A stretch of 64,000 nucleotides of DNA. Source: CAVVAL01 sp963742725 (GTDB lineage Bacteria > Actinomycetota > Actinomycetes > Mycobacteriales > Cryptosporangiaceae). The DNA lies in the NCBI GenBank assembly GCA_963742725.1, contig CAVUMX010000004.1, forward strand, positions 558,001 to 622,000, given 5' to 3'. Below are positions 17,517 through 24,369 of the stretch, piece after piece; position 1 is the stretch's first letter, and every line of letters starts with the position of its first letter. Below the pieces are notes generated by a model that was not told the origin of the DNA, did no database searches, and worked only from the letters and a program-made list of their open reading frames with translations. Made by a program: the position numbers and the translations under genes.

Positions 17517-18428
17517 GTGTTCATCGACGTCCACGGCCACCTCGCGCCGCTGGGTGAGCGCGGCGGCGGCCCGCCGAGCCTGCGCGACCCCGAGGCCATG
17601 ATCGAGCTGAAGCGCGCCGCCGGCATCGGCCTGACGATCATCGGCAGCCCGGCGGGCGGCGGCGCGATGCTGCCGGGCGCCGGCAAGCCGGTGACGACCG
17701 ACGGGGTCCGCGGCCACAACGACCTGATGGGCGACCTCGTCGAGGTGTACCCGGAGTCGCTGCGCGCCTACGCCTACCTCGACCCGTTCGGTGACGACAA
17801 GATGCTCGCGCAGGCGTTCGAGCTGGTCAGGGACTGGCGGTTCGTGGGGCTGATCGTCAACAGCAGCGTCCGCGGCGAGTACCTGGGTTCGCCGCGCTGC
17901 GAGCAGTTCTTCGCGATGGCGGACGAGGCCCGCGTGCCGGTCCTCGTCCATCCGCCCGCCGAACCGGTCGGCACGTCGAGCGTCCGCCATCTCGGCCTGG
18001 TCGAGCACGCGGTCCGCTTCTGCGACGTCACGATGGGCCTGGTGTCCGTCGTGTGCGGTGGCTGGCTGGAACGGTTCCCGGACGTCCGGCTCATCGCGGC
18101 GGCCGGCGGCGGCGGGCTCGCGTTCCTGCCCGAGAAGCTGGACATCGCGATGGCGCCCCGCGCGGGCGGTCCCGAGGCGCCGAGCGACGCGCTCCGGCGC
18201 GTGTTCGTCGACACGTCCTGCCCGAACGCGGCACAGCTCACCGCGAACCTGATGACGTTCGGCAGCGGCAACGTGCTGTTCGGCACCGACGCGCCGCCGC
18301 TGGTCGGCGAGGTGGACCGGCTCGTCACGCTCGTGCGGCGGCTGCCGATCAGCGCCGAGGCGCGGGCCCGGATCGGGTCGGGCAACGCGGAGGAACTCTT
18401 CGACCTCGCGCCGGCGGGGGTCCGGTGA
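17517..18428 (+). CDS. Amidohydrolase-2 family protein (ACMSD-like)
   Basis: 303 residues starting at GTG. Metal ligands are visible: DVHGH (His6, His8) at the N-terminus, VLVHPPAEP in the middle and FGTDAPPL near the end. This is the amidohydrolase-2 (TIM-barrel) family that includes decarboxylases such as ACMSD as well as hydrolases. Within this operon a decarboxylation or hydrolysis of the polyketide carboxylate is plausible but inferred. The next gene starts inside its stop codon (GTGA). Confidence 0.82.
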   Translation: MFIDVHGHLAPLGERGGGPPSLRDPEAMIELKRAAGIGLTIIGSPAGGGAMLPGAGKPVTTDGVRGHNDLMGDLVEVYPESLRAYAYLDPFGDDKMLAQAFELVRDWRFVGLIVNSSVRGEYLGSPRCEQFFAMADEARVPVLVHPPAEPVGTSSVRHLGLVEHAVRFCDVTMGLVSVVCGGWLERFPDVRLIAAAGGGGLAFLPEKLDIAMAPRAGGPEAPSDALRRVFVDTSCPNAAQLTANLMTFGSGNVLFGTDAPPLVGEVDRLVTLVRRLPISAEARARIGSGNAEELFDLAPAGVR

Positions 18429-19621
18429 GCAGGAACTTCCGGCTGTGGCTCGCGGTCACCGTCATCACCGGCGCCGGGAGCTGGATGCACTGGGTCGCCC
18501 AGGACTGGCTGGTGCTGGAGCTGAGCGGCAACTCCGCGATGGCGCTCGGGCTGGTGACCGCGCTCCAGGCCGTGCCGTTCCTGGCGTTCGGACCGATGGG
18601 CGGCGCGCTGGCCGACCGGTTCCCGCGCTGGCGGGTACTGGTCGTCACGCAGGCCGCGATCTGTGCGTGCGGCGCGCTGCTGGGCGTGCTGGCGCTGACC
18701 GGGACGGCGACCGTGTGGAGCGTCGGTGTCCTCGCGTTCGTGTCCGGGACGGTCAACGCCGTCTACCAGCCGACGGCGCAGTCGTTCGTCCCGGAACTGG
18801 TGCCCGCGCGGGACGTGAGCGCCGCCGTCGGGGCGTGCGCCGGCTCGTTCCACGCGTCGCGGCTGGTCGGCGCCGGGCTCGGCGGGTTGCTGATCGCGGC
18901 GACGTCGTCCGCGATGGTGCTGCTGCTGGCCGCGACCGTGGTGAGCAAGTCCGTCCTGCTGATGTTCTGGATGAGGCGGCACGAGTTCATGCCGGTTCCG
19001 GCGGGCGGCGGGTCGACGCGCGTCCGCGACGGCATCCGCTACGTGCTGAAGCAGCGGGAGATCCTGGCCGTCCTCGGTGTCGTCTTCTTCGTCGCGGCGT
19101 TCGCGTTGAACTCGCAGTTCATCACGGCGTTGATGGCGAGCCAGGAGTTCGGCGAGGGCGCGGGCGAGTTCGGGCTGCTGGGCGCGAGCGTCGCCGTCGG
19201 GTCGCTGATAGGCGGGTTCGCGCTGGCCCGGCGCACCCAGGTGGACCACCGCGTCGTCGTCGTGGCCGCCGTGGTGTTCTGCGTCGTCCAGGGCGTCTCG
19301 GCGCTCATGCCGAGCTATCCGCTGTTCGCGTTGCTGCTGGTCCCGGTCGGGATAGCGCAGGTCGCGTTCATCGCGGCGGCGGCGACCACGCTCCAGCTCG
19401 TGGCCGATCCGGCGCTGCGCGGCCGGGTCATGGCGCTGTACCTGGTGATTCTGATGGGCAGCCGTCCGGTCGGGTCGCTGCTGCTCGGCTGGATGGCGGA
19501 CGTGTCCGGCCCGCGCGTCGCGATCCTCGTCACGGCCGCGCTGATCCCGCTGCTCGGCACGCTCGCGATCGCGGCACTGCTGGGTCGCCGGGTAACGGAG
19601 CCGGTGAAGGAGACCGTATGA
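18425..19621 (+). CDS. MFS transporter (EntS-like exporter)
   Basis: 398 residues, about 12 membrane segments, from a GTG overlapping the amidohydrolase stop. The GGALADRFPRWRVL loop between helices 2 and 3 is the MFS A-motif, and the second half opens after a cytoplasmic RVRDGIRYVLKQRE segment. The MFS_3/enterobactin-exporter type suggests export of the finished compound or self-resistance. Its stop overlaps the CysD start. Confidence 0.88.
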   Translation: MSRNFRLWLAVTVITGAGSWMHWVAQDWLVLELSGNSAMALGLVTALQAVPFLAFGPMGGALADRFPRWRVLVVTQAAICACGALLGVLALTGTATVWSVGVLAFVSGTVNAVYQPTAQSFVPELVPARDVSAAVGACAGSFHASRLVGAGLGGLLIAATSSAMVLLLAATVVSKSVLLMFWMRRHEFMPVPAGGGSTRVRDGIRYVLKQREILAVLGVVFFVAAFALNSQFITALMASQEFGEGAGEFGLLGASVAVGSLIGGFALARRTQVDHRVVVVAAVVFCVVQGVSALMPSYPLFALLLVPVGIAQVAFIAAAATTLQLVADPALRGRVMALYLVILMGSRPVGSLLLGWMADVSGPRVAILVTAALIPLLGTLAIAALLGRRVTEPVKETV

Positions 19622-20532
19622 CCGCGCCCAGCTACGCACTGTCCAGATTGGACACCCTCGAAGCCGAGTCGATCCACATCATGCGCGAGGTCGCCGCCGG
19701 GTTCGAACGTCCGGTGCTGCTGTTCTCCGGGGGCAAGGACAGCATCGTCCTGCTGCATCTGGCGACGAAGGCGTTCTGGCCGGCACCGGTGCCGTTCCCC
19801 GTGATGCACGTCGACACGGGCCACAACTTCCCCGAGGTGATCGAGTACCGCGACCGCCGGGTCGCTGAGCTGGGCGTACGGCTCGTGGTGGCGTCCGTGC
19901 AGGACTCGATCGACGCCGGACGGGTCGCCGAGGAGACCGGCCGTCATCCGAGCCGGAACCGCCTCCAGACGACGACGCTGCTGGACGCGATCGCAGCCCA
20001 CCGGTTCGACGCGGCGTTCGGCGGTGCGCGCCGCGACGAGGAGAAGGCGCGCGCCAAGGAACGCGTGGTCTCCTTCCGTGACGGGTTCGGCCAGTGGGAC
20101 CCGAAACGGCAGCGCCCCGAGCTGTGGAACCTGTACAACACCCGGATCCGGGCCGGCGAGCACGTCCGGGTGTTCCCGCTGTCGAACTGGATCGAGCTGG
20201 ACATCTGGGAGTACCTGAAACGCGAGGACGTGCCGGTGCCGCGGATCTACTTCGCGCACCGCCGCCGGGTGTTCGAGCGGGACGGCATGTTGCTGGCCGA
20301 CGGCCCGTACGCGGACCGCGGCGACGACGAGCCGGCGTTCACCGCGACCGTCCGCTACCGGACAGTGGGCGACATGACCTGCACCGGCGCGGTCGAGTCC
20401 GGCGCGACGACGCTGGACGCGGTGATCGCCGAGATCGCCGCCACCCGCGTGACCGAGCGCGGCCAGACCCGCGCCGACGACCGCGCGAGCGAGGCTGCCA
20501 TGGAAGACCGAAAACGGGAAGGGTACTTCTGA
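19618..20532 (+). CDS. cysD: Sulfate adenylyltransferase subunit 2 (ATP sulfurylase small subunit)
   Basis: 304 residues with PP-loop SGGKDS (37-42), MHVDTGHNF and the CysD signature GGARRDEEKARAKER. The C-terminus RKREGYF is also typical. With the CysN GTPase it makes adenosine 5'-phosphosulfate (APS) from ATP and sulfate. Finding it translationally coupled to a polyketide exporter, rather than in an assimilatory sulfate-reduction operon, indicates a dedicated supply of activated sulfate. Its partner lies 1.9 kb downstream, separated by a dehydrogenase and an antisense gene. Confidence 0.96.
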   Translation: MTAPSYALSRLDTLEAESIHIMREVAAGFERPVLLFSGGKDSIVLLHLATKAFWPAPVPFPVMHVDTGHNFPEVIEYRDRRVAELGVRLVVASVQDSIDAGRVAEETGRHPSRNRLQTTTLLDAIAAHRFDAAFGGARRDEEKARAKERVVSFRDGFGQWDPKRQRPELWNLYNTRIRAGEHVRVFPLSNWIELDIWEYLKREDVPVPRIYFAHRRRVFERDGMLLADGPYADRGDDEPAFTATVRYRTVGDMTCTGAVESGATTLDAVIAEIAATRVTERGQTRADDRASEAAMEDRKREGYF

Positions 20533-21470
20533 TGACAGTGGGGTTCGTCGGGCTGGGCGCCATGGGCGGGGCGATGGCCACGCGCCTGCTTGACGCAGGG
20601 GAGAGCCTCACCGTCTACAACCGGACGGTCGAACGCTGTGCGCCGGCGGCCGAGCGGGGCGCGTCGGTCGCCACCAGCCCGGCCGAGGCGGCGGCGGACG
20701 CGGAGGTCGTGTTCGTCTGCGTGTCGACCGGGGAGGTGGCGGAGACGCTGCTCTTCGGCGACGCCGGCGTTGTCGTAGGGCTGCCGAGCGGCGGCATCGT
20801 CGTCGACATGTCCACAGTGGCCCCGGCGCAGGCACGGCAGGCCGCCGCCCGCATGGGTGCGGTGGGGCTCCACGCGCTGGACGCGTGCGTCGTCGGTAGC
20901 CCCCGGCACGCCGCCTCGGGGGAGCTGCGGTTTCTGATCGGCGGCGAGGCGGAGACGATCGGGTGGGCGGAACCGGTGGTCCGGCATCTCGCCGCGAACG
21001 TCACGCACGTGGGCGGCAGCGGGATGGGCACGACAGCGAAGCTGGCGCTCCAACTCGTCAAGGGCGCCCAGATTCAGTCCCTCGCCGAGGCGATCGTGTT
21101 CGGGGAACGCGCCGGCCTGGACCGGCAGGTCCTGATCGACCTCATCACCGGCAGCGGGTTCAGCTCGCCGGTCATGAAGGTCCGGGGCGGCGTGATGGCG
21201 CGCCGCTCGTTCGGCGAGCACCCGAACTTCCGGCTCGACCTGATGCGGAAGGACCTTGGACTGGTGCTGGCGGAGTGCCAGCGGATGGGCGTGCCGGCAC
21301 CGGTGACGTCGGCCAGCCACGAGTCGCTCACCGGCGCGGTGAACCGGGGGCTCGGCAAGCTGGACTGCGCCGCCGTGCTCGCGTTCCTGGAGGACCTCGC
21401 CGGCGTTCCCGGCTACCCGTGGCCGGGCGGCGGAAGCGGGCTGGGCGGGCGTCAACTAGGCGGGCAGTGA
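20532..21470 (+). CDS. 3-hydroxyisobutyrate dehydrogenase-family oxidoreductase
   Basis: 312 residues. GLGAMGGAMA at residues 6-15 is the Rossmann loop. The DACVVGSPRHAASGEL segment corresponds to the substrate-binding block, usually D-A-P-V-S-G-G, here altered to V-V-G-S-P-R. GMGTTAKLALQL contains the likely catalytic Lys. The family oxidises beta-hydroxy acids or reduces related semialdehydes, and the substrate here is unknown. It starts within the CysD stop (TGATG). Its 3' end overlaps the convergent TIM-barrel gene by 15 bases. Confidence 0.85.
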   Translation: MTVGFVGLGAMGGAMATRLLDAGESLTVYNRTVERCAPAAERGASVATSPAEAAADAEVVFVCVSTGEVAETLLFGDAGVVVGLPSGGIVVDMSTVAPAQARQAAARMGAVGLHALDACVVGSPRHAASGELRFLIGGEAETIGWAEPVVRHLAANVTHVGGSGMGTTAKLALQLVKGAQIQSLAEAIVFGERAGLDRQVLIDLITGSGFSSPVMKVRGGVMARRSFGEHPNFRLDLMRKDLGLVLAECQRMGVPAPVTSASHESLTGAVNRGLGKLDCAAVLAFLEDLAGVPGYPWPGGGSGLGGRQLGGQ

Positions 21471-22259
21471 CGCGCAGCGGTCGAGCATCGTGGCGATCGT
21501 CTCCTCGACCGGCGCCGCCCACACGTCCTCGTTGAAGATCTCGACCTCGAACAGGCCCTGGTAGCCGGCCGCGTGGACGGCGCGGACCAGCGCGGGCACG
21601 TCCGCCACCCCGTCGCCGACGTGCCCGCGGCCGAGCTTCGGGTTCGCGGGCTGATCCGCCAGCCAGTCGCAGAGCTGGACGGCGAGGATCCGGTCGCCGG
21701 CCCGTTCGATCACGTCCGTGACGTCCGGGTCCCACCAGGTCGCCCAGGCGTCGACGATGACGCCGACGCCCGGGAGCTGCTCGGCGAGCGCCAGCGCCTG
21801 CCCGAGCGTCGTCACGACGGACGCTTCGGCGCAGACGCGGGGGTGCAGCGGTTCGATCGCGAGCGGTACCCCGAGGTCGGCCGCGTACGGGGCCAGCTCG
21901 GCGAGGCCGTCCGCGACCTGGGCACGGGCGCCGGCGATGTCGCGGCTGCCGGGCGGCAACCCGCCGGAGATCACCGTGAGCGCCTCGGCGCCGAGCGTCG
22001 CGGCCGTCTGGACGGCGTACCGGTTGCGGTCGGCGGCCCCCGGCGCGGTGAAGAAGCCGGCCGGCCACACCGTGCTGACCCGCAGCCCGGCGTTCCGGAC
22101 CAGCGCCGCCACGCGGTCCGCGCCGCCCGCTCGCGCCACGTGGTCCATGCCGAGCCCGATGCCGGCGACGCCCGCGGCGGCACAGCCGGCGATGACCGTC
22201 TCCATCGGCCAGTGCATCGTCGTGGCCTGGTTGAGCGCTAGGCGTCCGATGAGGTCCAT
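21456..22259 (-). CDS. Sugar-phosphate isomerase/epimerase-like TIM-barrel protein
   Basis: 267 residues of AP-endonuclease-2 TIM-barrel type. Motifs include LAIEPLHPR, VIVDAWATWWDPDV, VQLCDW, GHVGDGVADVPALV and GLFEVEIFNED, which supply metal ligands. It is transcribed against the surrounding sulfate genes, yet carries the same promoter architecture as the cluster operons. The ATG lies six bases after the predicted -10, so the mRNA should be leaderless. The substrate is unknown. Co-regulation makes a biosynthetic role likely. Confidence 0.82.
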   Translation of the reverse strand: MDLIGRLALNQATTMHWPMETVIAGCAAAGVAGIGLGMDHVARAGGADRVAALVRNAGLRVSTVWPAGFFTAPGAADRNRYAVQTAATLGAEALTVISGGLPPGSRDIAGARAQVADGLAELAPYAADLGVPLAIEPLHPRVCAEASVVTTLGQALALAEQLPGVGVIVDAWATWWDPDVTDVIERAGDRILAVQLCDWLADQPANPKLGRGHVGDGVADVPALVRAVHAAGYQGLFEVEIFNEDVWAAPVEETIATMLDRCASLPA

Positions 22260-22265
22260 ACGGCA

Positions 22266-22316
22266 ACGCTAGGTCCCTGGTCCGCGCGGTGTCTTCCACC
22301 GGCGGTGGGAGACACC
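22266..22316. promoter_or_regulatory. Cluster promoter box B-minus and shared 29-bp palindrome
   Basis: On the minus strand GGTGGAAGACACC (22300-22288) precedes TAGCGT (22271-22266), with 19 bases between GAC and the -10. The start of the TIM-barrel gene follows six bases later. The box continues through GGC into GGTGGGAGACACC (22304-22316), giving a 13+3+13 dyad with one mismatch. The plus-strand half has no -10 at the right distance, so it probably acts only as a binding site. Confidence 0.75.
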
Positions 22317-22349
22317 CCCTGTGCAGGGGAGGGCGGAGCTCAGGTCGGT

Positions 22350-22383
22350 GGCGGGAGACGGGCGGATCGCCGGTTCCTACGTT
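22350..22383 (+). promoter_or_regulatory. Cluster promoter box B-plus (cysN-sulfotransferase)
   Basis: GGCGGGAGACGG (22350-22361) is followed, 18 bases after its GAC, by TACGTT at 22378-22383. The cysN ATG comes seven bases later, predicting a leaderless mRNA. About 50 bases here, including the upstream CTCAGGTCGG, resemble box C at 29456. Confidence 0.78.
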
Positions 22384-22390
22384 GGGACGC

Positions 22391-23641
22391 ATGGACATCC
22401 TGCGGTTCGCCACTGCCGGTTCCGTCGACGACGGCAAGTCCACGCTGATCGGCCGGCTCCTGTACGACTCCAAGTCGATCTACGCGGACCAGCTCGCCGC
22501 CGTGGAGCGCACCAGCCGCGACCGGGGCGAGGACCACACGAACCTCGCGCTGCTGACGGACGGCCTGCGGGCCGAACGCGAGCAGGGCATCACGATCGAC
22601 GTGGCCTACCGGTACTTCGCGACGCCGAAGCGGAAGTTCATCATCGCGGACACGCCGGGGCACGCCCAGTACACCCGCAACATGGTGACCGGGGCGTCGA
22701 CGGCGGACCTGGCGATCGTCCTGGTCGACGCCCGCAAGGGACTGGTCGAGCAGAGCCGCCGCCACGCGTTCCTCGCCTCCCTGCTGCGCGTCCCGCACCT
22801 GGTGCTGGCCGTGAACAAGATGGACCTGGTCGACTGGGACGAGAAGGTCTTCGACCGGATCGCCGCCGACTTCACCGCGTTCGCCGCCCGCCTCGACCTG
22901 GCCAGCGTCGCGTTCGTGCCGATGTCGGCGCTGCACGGCGACAACGTCGTCCAGCGGTCCGTGAACATGCCCTGGTACGAGGGGTCGCCGCTGCTGCACC
23001 ACCTGGAGAACGTCCACATCGCGTCCGGGCGGAACCTGATCGACGCGCGCTTCCCCGTCCAGTACGTGATCCGGACGCCTGACTACCGCGGCTACGCCGG
23101 CCAGGTCGCGAGCGGCGTCCTGGAGGTGGGCGACGACGTCCTGCACCTGCCGTCCGGGCTGATCACGACGATCCAGCGGATCGACACCCCGGGCGGGCCG
23201 GTCCGCGCGGCCTACCCGCCGATGTCCGTGACGCTGCTGTTCACCGACGACCTCGACATCTCGCGTGGCGACCTGATCTGCCGGCCCAACAACCGTCCGG
23301 CGGTGGCCCTGGGCGTCGAGGCGATGGTGTGCTGGCTGAGCGACGGCGACGCGCTGCGGCCGGACGCCCGGCTGATCGTCAAGCACACGACCCGCACCGT
23401 ACGGGCCGTCGTCGGCGATCTTCGGTACCGGCTCGACGTGAACACGCTCCGCCGGGACGTGTCGGTGGACCGGCTGGCCCTGAACGACATCGGCCGGGTC
23501 CGGCTGCGGCTCGCCCAGCCGCTGTTCGCCGACCTGTACGGCCGTACCCCCGCGACCGGGGGATTCATCCTCATCGACGAGGTCAGCAACGGAACCGTCG
23601 GCGCCGGGATGGTCCTCGCCACCTCACCGTCTGGAGACTGA
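22391..23641 (+). CDS. cysN: Sulfate adenylyltransferase subunit 1 (ATP sulfurylase GTPase)
   Basis: 416 residues. GTPase motifs are GSVDDGKST (10-18), DTPGH (87-91) and NKMD (142-145), followed by EF-Tu-like beta-barrel domains. It drives APS synthesis together with CysD. The length shows an unfused CysN: there is no C-terminal APS-kinase (CysC) domain, and none occurs elsewhere in the window. Transcription starts from its own cluster-type promoter. The sulfotransferase gene follows after three bases. Confidence 0.96.
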   Translation: MDILRFATAGSVDDGKSTLIGRLLYDSKSIYADQLAAVERTSRDRGEDHTNLALLTDGLRAEREQGITIDVAYRYFATPKRKFIIADTPGHAQYTRNMVTGASTADLAIVLVDARKGLVEQSRRHAFLASLLRVPHLVLAVNKMDLVDWDEKVFDRIAADFTAFAARLDLASVAFVPMSALHGDNVVQRSVNMPWYEGSPLLHHLENVHIASGRNLIDARFPVQYVIRTPDYRGYAGQVASGVLEVGDDVLHLPSGLITTIQRIDTPGGPVRAAYPPMSVTLLFTDDLDISRGDLICRPNNRPAVALGVEAMVCWLSDGDALRPDARLIVKHTTRTVRAVVGDLRYRLDVNTLRRDVSVDRLALNDIGRVRLRLAQPLFADLYGRTPATGGFILIDEVSNGTVGAGMVLATSPSGD

Positions 23642-23644
23642 AAC

Positions 23645-24349
23645 ATGCGCGCACTGGGAGTCGGGTTCGGCCGCACCGGGACGTCGTCCCTCAGGGAGGC
23701 GTTGGAGATCCTGGGCTACGGGCCCTGCTACCACATGGTCGAGGTCGCCGAGCATCCCGCGCGGATCCGGGACTGGCGCGCGGCCGCGCGGCGGGACCCG
23801 GTGGACTGGGACGCCGTGTTCGACGGCTACTCCTCGGCCGTCGACTGGCCGGCGGCCGCGTTCTGGCGCGAGCTCGTCGCCGCGTACCCGGAGGCGAAGG
23901 TGATCCTGACCGTGCGCGATCCGGCCCGCTGGTACGACAGTGCCGTCCGCACCGTCTTCAGTGGACCGCTGCGGTCCGAGGGGCAGCCGGGCCACACGAT
24001 CTACCGCCTCCTCCAGACCGTCGGGCCGCGGTTCGGGGCGTTCACCAGCATGGTCGACGAGGCCGTCCACGACCGGGTGTTCGGCGTTCCGCTGAGCGAC
24101 CGGCGCGAGGTGATGGCCCGGTTCGAACGGCACATCAGGGAGGTCCAGGCCGAGGTGCCGGCCGACCGGCTGCTGACGTACGACGTCAAGGACGGGTGGG
24201 AGCCGCTGTGCCGGTTCCTCGGCGTGCCCGTGCCGGAGCAGGCGTTCCCGCGCAGCAACGACTCCGACACCTACCGGCGGGAGCAGCGGCGGCTCACCGC
24301 GAGGCTCCTGACGTGGCCGGTGAGCGCCCTGGTCTCCGGCCGGGGCTAG
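23645..24349 (+). CDS. PAPS-dependent sulfotransferase (Sulfotransfer_4-like)
   Basis: 234 residues. The N-terminal GFGRTGTSS loop (7-15) is the 5'-phosphosulfate binding motif, and VILTVRDPARWYDS (from about 86, Arg91) is the 3'-phosphate-binding motif. The family moves sulfate from PAPS to hydroxyl groups of small molecules. Placed directly after cysN and under the same promoter, it most likely sulfates the aromatic polyketide. It faces the LAL gene at 24370. Confidence 0.9.
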   Translation: MRALGVGFGRTGTSSLREALEILGYGPCYHMVEVAEHPARIRDWRAAARRDPVDWDAVFDGYSSAVDWPAAAFWRELVAAYPEAKVILTVRDPARWYDSAVRTVFSGPLRSEGQPGHTIYRLLQTVGPRFGAFTSMVDEAVHDRVFGVPLSDRREVMARFERHIREVQAEVPADRLLTYDVKDGWEPLCRFLGVPVPEQAFPRSNDSDTYRREQRRLTARLLTWPVSALVSGRG

Positions 24350-24369
24350 CGCGGGCTCCGCGTTGAGAA

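Noticed and set aside
22304..22316. Distal plus-strand box as a second cysN promoter
   Set aside because: There is no TANNNT at 18 or 19 bases downstream; it is better explained as the mirror half of the minus-strand site.
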